Counted from the first letter of the stretch, positions 45,366 through 57,202 are shown. The stretch: DNA of 64,000 nt from Paenibacillus sp. CC-CFT747 (GCA_030323305.1 CP106741.1:2763501-2827500), one strand, 5' to 3'. Notes: generated by a model not told the origin, from the letters alone. Translations and numbers: made by a program.

Positions 45366-48300
45366 ATGAGGACGAAGAAATCAGGAAGCGGGAGGGCATG
45401 GACAGGCACCCTCTTGGCCGTGCTGGTTATGGCAGCGGCGGTAGGGGGAACGCCGTACCGGGTAACCGCGCAAACGGGAGCCCAGGCGGCTGTGCCGAAT
45501 CTGCTGGCCAATCCCGGCTTTGAGCAGGTGGGTGAAGCGGGGGAGGAGATTCCCCGCTGGACCGTTTACCGGGGAGCGGACGGCACCGTTAAGCCAGGCG
45601 TTTCGGCTGAGGTGACGGACGAGACAAGCGCTTCCGGCGCCTACAGCCTATCCGTTCAGGATAACAACACGTCGGCGGCTATCGTCGTTTACAGCGACCC
45701 GATCGAGGTAACGGCCGGCCAGTCCTATAAGCTTGGTCTGAAGACCAAGGGGGCCAGCGGAACGGTCTATGCGGCGGTCCGCTTCTACAAGAAGGCGACG
45801 GATAATCCGATCTCGGCCTTTATCGCGAAGCCGCCTCTAATGACGCTCGCCTCCTCGCTGTCCTGGCTGGAGATGAGTCTCGATGCCCCGGCCCCGGCCG
45901 ATGCCGCCTATGCCCGGGTGCTGCTCTATACAACATCGGCCGCCAAAGGATCGGCATCGGTAGACGATGTGGCTTTTTCCGTTAAATCGGATGTGCCGGC
46001 CAACCCCATTCCCTTTCAATTAACGAATCTCGGTCCCCAGGTCCATACGATCAACACCCACCGGGCCGCCCTCGGCAAAGATGCCTCCGGTAATCCGGTC
46101 GCCTATTCGACGATGGTCGGCATCCCCGCCAAGCTGCTGGTCATCGACGTGAAGACGGAGAAGCTGATCGCCGCGGTTCCGATTGAGGATACGGTTAACG
46201 GCACGTCCTATTCCTGCACGTACGTTCGCGGGCTCAGCGTTCAGCCGGACGGCACGGTGTATATGGCGGGAACGCCCAGCAATCTGTTCAAGTATGTTCC
46301 CGGCGCAAGCAAAGTGAATTTCGTCAGCAAGGTGACGGGGACACAGGTTTTCGATATGAAGAACGGTCCGGAGGGAACCTTGATTGGCGGCACCTACAGC
46401 CGCAGCGAAGCTTTTGAATTCAATCTACTAACGGGCATCAATACCAATCTCGGCCGCATCATGGACAATGAATCCTATGCTTATTCCGTCGCCTACGACG
46501 AGCAGCGCAACGATACTTACTTCGGGATCGGAGCCCATGCCCATCTAATCAAATACGACCGTGACACGAAAACCAAGACGGAAATCGCCATTCCCGAGCG
46601 TTACCAGTCCAGCCAGTTTATTTATGATATGACGGTAGCGGGCGACAAGCTGTTCATGCGTTTCTCGCCGGGCTTGACGGTCGCGATGGACTTGAGCACG
46701 GGGCAGTTTGACGAGGAGGACGGGAACGTCACCTCCCGGCTGGTTTCCCCGAAAGCCCCTTCGGACAACCGGATCTACTATACGTCGGAATCGAAGCTGG
46801 GTTATTACGATACCTTGACGAAGCAGTATGTGTCACTTGATGTGGAGACCCAGGGAGATATGAACGGGTTCGGGTTCGCCCAGCTGAATGACCCGCAGTA
46901 TCCCGGCGACACCCTGATCGGGGTTACCCGTGAGGGGAGGCTCTTCAAGTACAACCCGACGACGGGTCTTGCCAAAAGCATCCGGCTCGGCATCGAGGGA
47001 GTACCCACGGAGCTGCAAACCGTGGAGGTAGGACCGGACGGCCTGGTGCATACAAGCGGCTACTTGTCGGGCGGAACCGCCATCTTCAACCCTTTTACCG
47101 GGGAAACCGAAGAGTTTACGAACGAAACGTTAGGAGATAACCAGAAGCTTCCGGGCTCGCAGACGGACCGGATTTATCATTACAACGACAAGGTTTATTA
47201 CGTTAATTACTCCAATATGAATGTATACGAATTCGACCCGGCGAAGCCGTGGGACCGTCTCGACCCGGTATCTCCGAATCCCCGGCTGCTGTTTACCGCC
47301 TCCGATGTAGGCTATCAGGACCGCGGGCTGGCCGGTATTATGATGGAGGACGGGAAGCTCGCGGTCGGGACCGTTCCGAAGTACGGCCATCTGGGCGGAG
47401 CCCTTGCGATCTATGACACGGTGACCGACGAAAGGGAAGTGTACTGGAACATCGTCGACCAGCAGAGCGTTACAGCTGTCACTTACAAGGACGGGCTGAT
47501 TTACGGCGGCTCGAACATATGGGGAGGACTGGGAGCCGACCCGGTGGCGACCGAAGCGAAGCTGTTTATCTGGGACGTCCAGTCGAAGCAGAAGGTGTTT
47601 GAGATGACCCCGGTGCCGGGGGCCAAAGGCATCACGGCCCTGATCGCAGGTCCGGACGGTAATATTTGGGGCTCAGCCGAAGGGTACCTGTTCATCTTTG
47701 ATCCCGTAACCCGGCAGGTTATCCATACTCAATTGTTAATGCCGCGGAGCTATGCCAGCGCCGTCTGGAGGGACACGCAGTTCGAGATCGGTACAGACGG
47801 GAACGTATACGGAGTTCAGGCCAATCAGTTCTTCGTTATCGATGCCGTTACCAAGGAAATGAAGGTCATTCGCAATGTGGGCAAACGAAACTGGCTTTCC
47901 CAAGATGCGTATGGGAACTTCTATTTAACGGAAGGGGCCGATCTGCTGAAGCTGACCATCCCCAGTCTGATTCTTCAACCGACGGGAGCGGAGCTTTCTT
48001 TGTCCCGTACGACCTTGACCCGAGGGGAGACCTCGGACCCGGCTATCACGGCGCTGTTCCCGCAAGGCCGGTCGATCACCCATCTCGAGAAACGGTCGCC
48101 CGTTTATACGAGCAGCCATCCCGATGTGGCGGCCGTGGAGAACGGCAAACTTGTCGCATTAAATCCGGGAACGGCGGAGATCTCGGCGGTAGTGGTCCTG
48201 GATGGAGTGTCGCTTACCACCAACAAGATAACCGTAACCGTCAGCGTTACCCTGGATTCTCTGGAGAAGGAGCTGCAAGGGTATCTCGAGAGGGGGAAGT

Positions 48301-48514
48301 CGCAGCGGAGAGCAGCGAGGTTCTGCGCAATGCTTTGCGCCAGGCCCGCCACTTTGTGGAGAAGGGGCAGCCCACGCAGGCCCGGCACCAGCTGGAGCTC
48401 TTTGCTAAGCAGCTCACGGTCAAGAATAGCCAGCACCGGTTGGACGAAGCCGCCGCAAGGATCTTGTCAGCGGATGCCGAGGCCCTGTCGGCTTCGTTAG
48501 AAATGACGTCTTGA
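45366..48514 (+). CDS. Secreted carbohydrate-binding/propeller/FIMAH protein (frame break near 48296)
   Basis: The gene encodes about 1,049 residues. A signal peptide ends near VTAQT. Residues about 40-205 form a CBM4/9-like jelly roll (NLLANPGFEQ, YSLSVQDNNTSAA, ASVDDVAFS). About 600 residues follow of propeller-like repeats with xPDGxVYxxG and YxPTTG turns. A Big2-like segment comes next (SSHPDVAAVENGKLVALNPGTAEI). After the break in GAGAGGGGG, the FIMAH-like helices read LRNALRQARHFVEKGQPTQARHQLELFAKQL. It shares its parts with the protein at 36053 in a different order and closes the operon of dehydrogenase and permeases. AAGGAGG precedes the ATG. Confidence 0.85.
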
Positions 48515-48566
48515 GGCAACCGTTCGATTGGAAATTTCCTTAATGTAGAATGGTTGAAGGAAGCAG

Positions 48567-48595
48567 GTCCCTTTCTGGAAGGGCCTGTTTTCTTT
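48567..48595 (+). terminator. Terminator after the large secreted protein
   Basis: CAGG-T-CCCTT pairs with AAGGG-CCTG with one bulged T (about 48567-48590), followed by a short T-run. Confidence 0.7.
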
Positions 48596-48679
48596 ATTTA
48601 TGTGAAATGGTTCTTTATAAAGAACAAATAGGGTGATATAGTGGAGAAAATGAGCAGGATTTAGCAGGGGGAAAGAAAC

Positions 48680-50456
48680 ATGATTGGTCGTTATAAAGAA
48701 CATGAGGGGCGGATAAAAGGCCTTGCCCCCGGAGCCTTCCGGGACTGCTGGCCGAGAGGGCGGCGAAATCACCGGAGGACACCGCCTACCTTTTTCCGGA
48801 GACGGAGCAGGCCTATACCTGGTCCTCCGTATGGGAGGAAGTCCAGTCGCTGGCCTGCGGGCTTCTGGAGCTTCCCGTCCGCCAAGGAGACCGGGTAGCT
48901 CTCTTGATGACGGGCCGGATGGAGATGGTGCTCACCCTGTACGCGGCGGGCTGCATCGGAGCCGTCGCCGTGCCGCTCAATGCGTATTCCCGCAAAAAGG
49001 AGCTTAGGGCTTACCTGGAGGATGCCCGCCCGGCGGTTCTGATTCTCGGCCGGGAGGGGCATGGCCAGCATTACCCGACGATGCTGCGGGAGATGATCCG
49101 GGAGAGCATGGCGAACGGGGAGGACCTTACTTGGATGCCTTCCCGGGTCTATGTTCTGGGGGAAGAGCCTGCCGCCTGCGCTCCCTTTCGTCCGTTCGCC
49201 GAGCTCGCCGCCGGCGGTGGACGGGCGGACAGCCGGGAGGCGTTCTTTGCCGCCTGCCGATCGGTTCGGGAGGACGACCCGCTGGTGCTGCTCTATACCT
49301 CCGGAACGACCGGAGCACCGAAGGGCGTGCTGCGGAGCGCCGCTTCCTTCCTCCCGCCAGCCCGGAAGAAGGGGAAAGCGGGGGAATGGGCTTCCCGTCT
49401 CACCGACCGCCTAACCCGCGGCTTTCCGGTGCTGAATCTGCTTCCGCTGTACCATCTGGGCGGCTTCGGAACGATTCTGACGAATCTGCATACGTGCAGC
49501 ATCCCCATCGTGATGCTGCGTCATTATCACCCCGGCCGGGCGCTGGCCCAGCTGTCGGCCTGCCGCTGCCGCGTTCTGATCGGCACGCCGTACATGATCC
49601 AGCGGATGATCGCTTCTCCCGAACGGGCAAGCTATGACCTCCGTCCGCTGCTCGGGGTGGTCTTCACCTCCGCGGCCGTCACGGCTAACGTGCTGCGGAA
49701 GGTCATCGAGGAGCTCGAGCTGTCCTTCTTTCTCGTCAGCTACGGCTCCTCTGAGGCCGGGTCCGTTTCGAACGGAGCTTGCTTCCTGCCTAACCGGAGC
49801 CGGCCCCTGCTGTCGATCCTGTACCGCTTGCTGAAAGCCTCCGGCATTCTCAGCGGGATGGTGAAGCCGGAGGCTTTCGAGGGAACGGCCGGCTCCCTGG
49901 CGGGCAAGATCGAGAAGGGAGTGGAGCTCCGCATTCTCCATCCGGAGACGGGCCAACCCCAGCCTCCTTATGAGCCCGGCGAGATAGCCGTCCGCAGCCA
50001 CCGGGTGATGCGCTACACGAAGGAGACCGTTGACCGGCCGGTCCATACCGAGGACGGATGGTACCGGTCCGGAGATATCGGCTATGTGGACGGCGAAGGC
50101 AACCTGACGATCTCCGGGCGTCTGAACCGGCTCATTCACCGCGGCGGAGAGAAGATTGCGCCGGCCGAAATCGAGGGTGTCCTGCTCGGCCATCCCGAGG
50201 TGGACGAGGCCTTCGTGCTGGGCCTGCCCGACGAGCTGTACGGCGAGCAGGTTTGCGCCTGCGTGGTAGCCCGGGAAGGAGCCGGTCTCACGCCCGATAA
50301 GCTGCGGGGCTTCGCGGCGCCGCAGCTCGCCGCCTTCAAGCTGCCGCAATCGATCGTGTTCCTTCCCGAGCTGCCGCTGTCCCCCACCGGCAAGATCGCG
50401 GTGCCCGAAATCCGGGCCGCCCTGGAAAGAAGAGGGAGTGGAAGAAGCATGCGTAA
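48680..50456 (+). CDS. AMP-dependent acyl/aryl-CoA or acyl-carrier synthetase (ANL superfamily; frame breaks)
   Basis: About 590 residues. The ANL core motifs are LLYTSGTTGAPKG (A3), YGSSEAG (A5), GWYRSGDIGYVDGEGNLTISGR (A7-A8) and the LSPTGKI loop with the catalytic Lys (A10). The start MIGRYKEHEGR at 48680 follows AGGGGG; a frame change near 48738 leads into LLAERAAKSPEDTAYLF. As sequenced, the frame runs into the acyltransferase without a stop. Adding one G at the GGGAG near 50430 would end this protein at a TAA at 50454-50456 that overlaps the next ATG, the usual arrangement of two coupled genes. Substrate unknown; probably activates a carboxylic acid passed on by the acyltransferase. Confidence 0.8.
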
Positions 50457-51530
50457 CTACTACCCGGGCATTACCCTGTTCAAGCTGGCGGGCTGTCTTC
50501 TTGTGCTGCTCGCGCACGTATTCCTTCTCCGGTACCTGAATGTCATTCCCGGAAAGCAGCTGCAGTTCGTTCTGCTCCTGAGCCGCGTCATCGTTCCGTG
50601 CTTCTATGTGACGGCCGGCTTCCTTGCCTACCAGGGGTGGTCCCATGCAGCCGATCCGCGCCAATACGTGGGACGCTACTTGAAGCGGCTCGGCCTGCTC
50701 TATCTTCTGTTCTGCCTGCTATTCGCAGCGCAGCATACGATTCCAGAGCTGGTCCGGGGAGGCTTCGGGCCGACGGCCATTCTAAACCAGGCGAAGATTC
50801 TGGTCATTATGTTCTTTGTGAACGGGCCGTTCGTCCAGTTCTGGTTTATCCCCCCGCTGCTCTTCGGGATCGCGGCGGCCTATCTTCTGTGGCGGGGGGC
50901 CGTCTCCGCCTGGCGGGGCCGCTCGCCCTGGGGAGCTTCCTTGTCATTCAGCTTCTCGGCGGAAGCTTCCGTCCGCAGGGCGGGCTGGTTCCGGTCCTTC
51001 TGCCTTTCCTGAATGCCGACCAGGCGGGCTATCTCGAGCTCGGCTTGACCCGGTATGCCGGCTTCGGCTTCCCCTTCGTCATGGCAGGCGTTCTGCTGGC
51101 CCGCTATGAGCAGGCCTTCCTGCATGTCCGGCTTCGGCCCTATCTTCTTCCGCTTATCGGGCTTAATGCAGTCGAGGCCTGGTTTCTGATGCGGTATGCC
51201 GAGTGGAGCCCGGATTACCGGCTCGCCCTCAGCCTCCTGCCCAATACCGTGCTCTTGTTTTACGGCATTCTGAAGGTGAGAAGCCAGACCGTCCGCCGGT
51301 ACCACGGGTGGATCAACCGGTTTGCCGTCGTCACCTTCTGCGCCCACATTCCCTTAATGGCCTTAAACCTCTACGTGCTTAACTGGAAGGTAGAGAGCAT
51401 GAGCGGATGGCAGGATCTGGCCTATCTCGCCCTGACGCTGGCCGAATGCCTTCTCGTAACCTATCTCGCCGGAAGGCGCTGGAGGAGGCAAGCCGGCAAG
51501 CCCGCCGGAAGAGAAGCGGCGCTCGGTTAG
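50449..51530 (+). CDS. Acyltransferase 3 (OafA-type) membrane protein (frame break near 50920)
   Basis: About 360 residues with roughly ten membrane helices. The start MRNYYPGITLFKLAGCLLVLLAHVFLL carries the Arg/His region of the acyltransferase 3 family, where the His is catalytic. Later blocks are ILVIMFFVNGPFVQFWFIPPLLFG and YAGFGFPFVMAGVLLAR. The frame changes near the GGGGCC run at about 50918. GAGGGAG and GGAAG precede the ATG at 50449. This family transfers acyl groups to cell-surface glycans. Its neighbour, an AMP-ligase, may supply the acyl donor. Confidence 0.8.
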
Positions 51531-51603
51531 CCGGCAAGCCTGCCAGCGGAGGCGCTGCTTTGACGAGTGAGGCGTCCCTTATCAGGACCACAACGAATAG
51601 CGG

Positions 51604-51640
51604 AAAAAGGCCTTCCCGACTTTCGGGGAGGCTTTTCTGC
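51604..51640 (+). terminator. Terminator after the acyltransferase gene
   Basis: AAAAAGGCCTTCCCGA pairs with TCGGGGAGGCTTTT around a three-base loop, ending in TTTTC. Confidence 0.8.
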
Positions 51641-51715
51641 CGGAGGCTTATCATTAGGGAGCTTTTCACCCGGCTCTGTACCCGACGGGGCTGCACGGCC
51701 GTTCCCCTCCATCTA

Positions 51716-51745
51716 TTGACAGTCAAAAGAGGGATATGATATATA
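51716..51745 (+). promoter_or_regulatory. Sigma-A promoter of htpG
   Basis: TTGACA (51716-51721) and TATATA (51740-51745) are 18 bases apart, directly before the CIRCE element. Confidence 0.75.
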
Positions 51746-51755
51746 GAAAGAAGAC

Positions 51756-51782
51756 TTAGCACTCAGGAGTGATGAGTGCTAA
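51756..51782 (+). promoter_or_regulatory. CIRCE operator (HrcA site)
   Basis: TTAGCACTC (51756-51764), nine bases, GAGTGCTAA (51774-51782): a perfect match to the CIRCE inverted repeat that HrcA binds. It lies just after the -10 box and 50 bases before the htpG start. Confidence 0.97.
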
Positions 51783-51831
51783 AGCAGGCGGCCGGGCCGC
51801 TAAGTTAGGCAAACCGAAAGGAGACCCATTC

Positions 51832-53712
51832 ATGGCAAAGAAAGAGTTCCAGGCGGAGTCCAAGCGCCTGCTGGACATGATGATTCATTCCATTTATACG
51901 CAGAAGGAAATTTTCTTGAGAGAATTGATCTCCAATGCAAGCGATGCCATCGACAAGCTTTACTACAAAGCCCTGACCGACGATTCGCTTGTGTTCAACA
52001 AAGAGGACTACTATATCAAATTAACGGCCGACAAGGCGAGCCGCACCTTGACCTTGACGGATACGGGAATCGGCATGACCCAGGAGGAGCTGGAGGCGAA
52101 CCTGGGAACGATTGCGAAGAGCGGATCGCTCGCGTTCAAGAGCGAGAACGAGGCGAAGGAAGGGCACAACATCATCGGCCAATTCGGAGTCGGCTTCTAT
52201 GCCGCCTTCATGGTGGCGGATGTCGTCACGGTGATCTCCCGCGCCCACGGAAGCGGACAAGCCTACAAGTGGGAGTCCGAAGGGGCCGACGGGTACACGA
52301 TCGTACCGGCTGATAAGGAAACGACGGGCACCGAGATCATCCTGAAGATCAAGGAGAACACGGAGGACGACCGGTACGACGAGTTCCTGGAGGAATACCG
52401 GCTCCGTGCCATCGTGAAGAAATATTCGGACTTTATCCGCTACCCCATCAAGATGGACATCAAGAAGCAGCGGGCGAAGGAAGGCGCCGAGAACGAGTTC
52501 GAGGAATATACGGAAGAGGAAACCGTCAACAGCATGGTTCCGATCTGGCGCAAGAACAAGAACGAGCTGACCGCCGAGGACTACGAGAACTTCTATGCGG
52601 AGAAGCGCTACGGCTTCGACAAGCCGCTTAAGCATGTCCATATCAGCGCGGACGGAGCGGTCGTCTACAACGCGATCCTGTTCATTCCGGAGAACACCCC
52701 GTTTGACTACTACACGAAAGAATACGAGAAGGGCCTGGAGCTCTACTCGAACGGCGTCCTCATCATGGACAAATGCCCGGATCTGCTGCCGGATTATTTC
52801 TCCTTCGTGAAAGGGATGGTGGACTCCGAGGACCTGTCGCTCAACATTTCCCGGGAGATGCTGCAGCACGACCGCCAGCTGAGCCTCATTGCGAAGAACA
52901 TCAAGAACAAGATCAAGAGCCAGCTGCAGAGCCTGCTGAAGGACGAGCGCGAGAAGTACGAAACCTTCTACCAGGCGTTCGGCCGCCAGCTGAAGTTCGG
53001 GGTCTACAGCGATTACGGCGCCAACAAGGAGCTTCTGCAGAACCTGCTTCTGTTCTATTCCTCCAAGGAGAAGAAGCTCGTTACGCTTGACGAATACGTA
53101 TCCCGGATGCCGGAGGACCAGAAGTATATTTACTACGCCGCCGGCGAGTCCATCGAGCGCATCGACAAGCTTCCGCAGATCGAGCTCGTGTCGGACAAGG
53201 GCTACGAGATTCTGTACCTGACGGACGACATTGACGAATTCGCCGTGAAGGTGATCCAGAAATACCAGGACAAAGAGTTTAAGTCAGTTTCGAGCGGAGA
53301 TCTCGGGATCGAGTCCGATGGTGACAAGGACAAGCCGGAGGAGGAAGAAAGCGCCGCGAAGGATCTGTTCGAGGACATGCAGAAGCTTCTGGACGGCAAG
53401 GTCAAGAAGGTCAAAGCCTCCAAGCGGCTCAAAACCCATCCCGTCTGCCTGTCCACCGAAGGCGAGCTGACGATCGAGATGGAGAAGATTCTGAAGGCGA
53501 TGCCGAACAACCAGGGCATCCAGGCCGACAAGGTGCTCGAGATCAACGTCAACCACGACGTGTTCCGCTCGCTGAAGGCCGCCCACGACAGCGACAAGGA
53601 GAAGCTGGCGCTGTATACGAACCTGCTGTACAACCAGGCCCTCCTCATCGAAGGCCTGCCGGTAGGCGATCCGGTCGAATTCACGAACGACATCTGCAAA
53701 ATCATGGTGTAG
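51832..53712 (+). CDS. htpG: Molecular chaperone HtpG (Hsp90)
   Basis: An intact gene of 626 residues, the usual bacterial length. The N-terminal ATPase domain has [16 protein letters not shown] (catalytic Glu and Asn), [11 protein letters not shown] and [11 protein letters not shown]. The middle domain contains the catalytic Arg in LNISREMLQ, and the C-terminal dimerisation domain follows. The start is the ATG at 51832 behind AAAGGAGA; an in-frame ATG at 51769 lies inside the CIRCE element and is not the start. HtpG refolds client proteins under heat stress using ATP. A CIRCE element controls it here, so it belongs to the HrcA regulon. Confidence 0.97.
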   Translation: MAKKEFQAESKRLLDMMIHSIYTQKEIFLRELISNASDAIDKLYYKALTDDSLVFNKEDYYIKLTADKASRTLTLTDTGIGMTQEELEANLGTIAKSGSLAFKSENEAKEGHNIIGQFGVGFYAAFMVADVVTVISRAHGSGQAYKWESEGADGYTIVPADKETTGTEIILKIKENTEDDRYDEFLEEYRLRAIVKKYSDFIRYPIKMDIKKQRAKEGAENEFEEYTEEETVNSMVPIWRKNKNELTAEDYENFYAEKRYGFDKPLKHVHISADGAVVYNAILFIPENTPFDYYTKEYEKGLELYSNGVLIMDKCPDLLPDYFSFVKGMVDSEDLSLNISREMLQHDRQLSLIAKNIKNKIKSQLQSLLKDEREKYETFYQAFGRQLKFGVYSDYGANKELLQNLLLFYSSKEKKLVTLDEYVSRMPEDQKYIYYAAGESIERIDKLPQIELVSDKGYEILYLTDDIDEFAVKVIQKYQDKEFKSVSSGDLGIESDGDKDKPEEEESAAKDLFEDMQKLLDGKVKKVKASKRLKTHPVCLSTEGELTIEMEKILKAMPNNQGIQADKVLEINVNHDVFRSLKAAHDSDKEKLALYTNLLYNQALLIEGLPVGDPVEFTNDICKIMV

Positions 53713-53730
53713 GTTTACGCAGCTCCGGTC

Positions 53731-53780
53731 AAAACCAAACGAAACCCGCCTCTGGCCAGCCAGGGCGGGTTTTGTTTTGG
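53731..53780 (+). terminator. Terminator of htpG
   Basis: AAACCCGCC (53742-53750) pairs with GGCGGGTTT (53764-53772); outer CAAAAC/GTTTTG tracts extend the stem and provide the T-run. Confidence 0.85.
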
Positions 53781-53895
53781 CTTCCTACAGCAGGAGCCCG
53801 GCCTCCCTGTTAAGAGGGCCATCTCGTGTTTGGGTTCTTCTTCCTTACAAATGGGTAAAAAGGAGGAACTTACTACCAACGGAGGTGCTCAAAGC

Positions 53896-54797
53896 ATGGA
53901 AAAGCGGAAATTCGGAAAGACGGATATGAACGTGTCGGTTCTGGGCTTCGGTGCGGCGCCCATCGGGATGGAGGAAGGCGTCGCCTTCGAGGAGGTCCGC
54001 CGCCTGCTGGAGGAAGTGCTGGAGCTGGGGGTAACGGTTATCGACACGGCCTCCTATTACGACCGGAGCGAGGAATACATCGGACGCGCCATCGGAAACC
54101 GCCGGAACGACTATTACCTGTTCAGCAAATGCGGGGAAGGAGAGTCGGTCGGGCTGGATTATCCCGACTGGGATGCCCGGGCCGTCCGCCCGAGTGTGGA
54201 ACGCAGCCTGAAGCGCCTGCAGACGGATTACCTCGACCTAGTGCTGATTCACAGCTGCTCGGAGGCGATTTTGCGCCAGGGGGACTTGATCGCTGAGGTG
54301 AAGAAGCTGAAGGAGGGGGGCTCATCCGCTATATTGGCTACAGCGGGGACAGCACGGATATGCTGTATGCCATAGGAACGGGCGAATTCGACGCCATCGA
54401 GACCTCGGTCAACATAGCCGACCAGGAGGCGGTTCATCTGACCTTGAAGGAGGCGGAGAAGGCCGGACTCGGGGTCATCGCGAAACGTCCGGTGGCGAAC
54501 GTCGTGTGGAAGCGGGACGAGTCGGAATTCAACACGCCGGGAGACTACAAGGAGCGGCTGGGGAAGCTCTCTTATCCTTTCCTGGAGAAGCCGGCCGACG
54601 ACATTCTGGAGACCGCCCTCCGGTTCACCCTGTCCATCCCCCAAGTGCATACCGCGATTGTCGGCACGAAGAATGTGGAGCATTTCCGGCAAAATGTCCA
54701 GCAGGCCGCGAAGGGAAAGCTGGAGGAGCGGGAGATGGAGGCCATTCTCCGGCGCTGGCAGGAGGTACGGGAACCGGCTTGGGCCGGCCTGAAGTAA
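53896..54797 (+). CDS. Aldo/keto reductase (frame break near 54320)
   Basis: About 300 residues in a TIM barrel. RKFGKTDMNVSVLGFGAAPIG is the typical start. IDTASYYDRSEEYIGRAI contains the catalytic Asp and Tyr, SKCGEG holds the Lys, and LDLVLIHSC is the catalytic His strand. The C-terminal NADPH-binding part (VHTAIVGTKNVEHF) follows. The frame changes in the GGGGGG run near 54316-54321, where one G restores GLIRYIGYSGDS. GGAGGT lies before the ATG at 53896; the open frame reaches 53830. It reduces an aldehyde or ketone; the substrate is unknown. Confidence 0.88.
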
Positions 54798-54894
54798 TAA
54801 GGCTAAGCCGCTATCGACTCAAGAGAGGACAGCCCGGGATTTCCAGTCCGCAATGGGGTCTTTGGCGAATGCATAACGACATAGTTTGAATACG

Positions 54895-54933
54895 GCTTTC
54901 CGGTAGAGCACCCCTCGGCCGGAAAGCTTTTTT
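54895..54933 (+). terminator. Terminator after the aldo/keto reductase
   Basis: GCTTTCCGG (54895-54903) and CCGGAAAGC (54919-54927) are perfect complements, followed by six T residues. Confidence 0.9.
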
Positions 54934-55056
54934 ATAATGGGAGGCCGTTCACAGAATCTACATAGGAAAAAAGTCCCGAAAACTAAAGGGCCAAGAAGGA
55001 ATGTGTCGAAATCTGGAGAATATCACAAAGGGAAAATAAGGAAATAGGAGGGTGTT

Positions 55057-57067
55057 ATGCTAAGCAAGCTGTCGCTGAAGTACAAAATCATCCTGCCGGT
55101 CATGCTGGTCGTTACCGTGGTGATCGCGGGAATGGCGCTGATCCTCTACCGGATGACGGAGGAGAGTCTGCTGCGGAAGGGCGCAAGCACCGCCGAGGTG
55201 GTGCGGATGAGCGTGGAAAATGCCATGCTCGCCCGAAAGACCGCCGAAGAGGTCATGGAAAAGGAAATGCTCGGCCAGGCCACCCTGGTTTCGTACCTGA
55301 CCGAGAAGAAGATCGGGTACGAGGACCTGACGGCCCTGAGCCGGAAAGCCGGAATCGATGAGCTGTGGATCTCCGATGACAAGGGCAAGGTCGTGCTGAC
55401 CAATGCGGGACCGCAGGTCGATTTCAGCTTTGCCGCCGATCCGAAAGGACAGGCTTATGCATTCATGGACCTTATTACGGGCAAGCGCTCTTCCGTCGCC
55501 CAGGGGCGGAGAAGCGCAGCCTGGACGGGAAGGTGTACAAGTACGCCGGGGTCGGAAGCTGGTCATCCGCTTCGCCGCGTATCGTCCAAGTCGGCCGAGA
55601 GGAGAGAAGCTGACGAAGCTCGAGAACGCGATCGGCGTCAAGCCGCTGATCGACCAGATGAAGAACCGGCTGGGAGCGGATGTGCGGCTCTCGGGGGTGG
55701 TGGGAGCGGATGGAACCGTCCTCTACGCCAGCGAGGATTCTTGGAAGGAACTGGATGATGATACCAAAGTAAGCCTGGCTTCCGCCCTGGCCTCGGGAAC
55801 GACCGTTTCCCGCTTCGGCTCGTGGAACGGGGAGGGCGTCACTTATTTTGTGTCCCCGCTATCGAATGGACAAGGCTTTGTTGTGGCTCTATCCAATAAA
55901 ATGCTTTCCGATATCCGGCAGGTCACAGCCGGTGCCGCTCTGATCGGGCTGTTTCTGGCCTGGCTGGTCGTCCTGCTCATCGTATCCCGCCCGTTCCGCC
56001 GGCTTAAGAAGCTCGAAGGCACCCTAACGGCTATCGGCGAAGGAAGCGGAGACCTGACCCTGCGGCTGCCGGAAGGCTCCCGGGACGAGATCGGCACCTT
56101 GGCGTCGGCGGCCAATGCGATGCTGGCGACGCTGCAGAACACGATGGGCCGGATGGTGGAGGCGCTGCGCGAATTCGGCGTCGTCGCCGAAACGATGTCC
56201 CGTTCCACTGCCCAAACCGGCGTGGTGAACCACCATATTGCCGAAGAAACGCAGGCGGTGGCCCAGCGGGCCCAGGATTCCGACCGCCGGCTGGCCTGGA
56301 TCGGCGAGATGTTCAGCGAATTGGCCCGGACGGTCGAGAGGGCGAACGGCCTGACCGAGGTGACCGACCGGACCTCCCGGGAAGCCGGCCGGCAGGTGGA
56401 GACCGGGCTCGCGATGCTAAATGCGGCCACGGACCGAATGAAAGTGATCCAGACGAACACCCGGAAGAGCCACGAGGTGATCGAACAACTCGCTCTCCAA
56501 TCGGAGAAAATCGGAGAGATTGTGACGCTTCTTTCCGAGATAGCGGACCAGACCCAGCTGCTTGCCCTCAATGCCGCCATTGAAGCGGCTAGGGCCGGGG
56601 AAGCGGGCCGGGGCTTTGCCGTGGTGGCGGGAGAGGTCCGCAAGCTGGCGGAGCATTCCGTTACCGCAGCTGGCGATGTGACCCAGATGGTGTCGGAAAT
56701 CCGGGAAAGAATCCAGGAAATCGTCCGCAACCGGGAGCTTCAAGACGGGGATATCCGCGAGGGCATGGACGCTTTCGGGGAAGTGGAGGCTGTCTTCAAC
56801 CGGATTCGGGCGGCCACCGGCCACCTGCTCGAGCAAATTTCCGCCGCCGCCGAGGGCAACCGCCAATTGGCCGACCGGTGGGGACAGGTTCTGGACGGAG
56901 TCGGGCATGTTCAGGAGGTTTCCCGCCTGACGGCCGGAAGTGCGGAGGCGATCGCCGCTTCCGTCGAGGAGCAGACGGCCTCCATGGACGAGATTGCGGC
57001 TTCCGCCGAAACGCTCGAAACCACCACCCGGGACATCAACCGGGTGCTGACCGGGTATAAGCTGTAG
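55057..57067 (+). CDS. Methyl-accepting chemotaxis protein (frame breaks near 55505 and 55600)
   Basis: About 670 residues. The first membrane helix is [22 protein letters not shown] periplasmic-type sensing region lies outside the membrane, and the second helix is [25 protein letters not shown] domain follows ([24 protein letters not shown]), then the signalling domain with the conserved hairpin tip [38 protein letters not shown]. Breaks sit in the GGGG run near 55503 and the GAGG run near 55596; restoring G in each joins the sensing region. GGAGGG precedes the ATG. It relays external chemical signals to CheA and CheW. Confidence 0.92.
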
Positions 57068-57087
57068 GCAGGAAAATCCATGTGCAA

Positions 57088-57163
57088 GGCGTTACCGCCT
57101 GTGGTATAGTTACGAACGAAATCGTAAGAAATCCGGCGGGGGAAGACACTGACGCTTCCCGCC
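57088..57163 (+). promoter_or_regulatory. Promoter and leader hairpin of the queuosine operon
   Basis: A TATAGT box (57105-57110) has a GTGCAA-like -35 17 bases upstream. A hairpin of GGCGGG(G)GAAG with CTTCCCGCC spans about 57135-57163, just before the riboswitch. Confidence 0.5.
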
Positions 57164-57166
57164 GGG

Positions 57167-57202
57167 AGAGGTTCGCGAACTCCCTCTATAAAAAACTAAG
57201 GA
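57167..57202 (+). promoter_or_regulatory. preQ1-I riboswitch
   Basis: AGAGGTTC, the loop, CCCTCT and the A-rich tail ATAAAAAACTAAGG follow the preQ1 class I consensus closely. The P1 stem is AGAGG/CCTCT. The tail contains the AAGGAG ribosome binding site of queC, so preQ1 binding should hide the SD and stop translation of the queuosine precursor genes. Confidence 0.92.
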
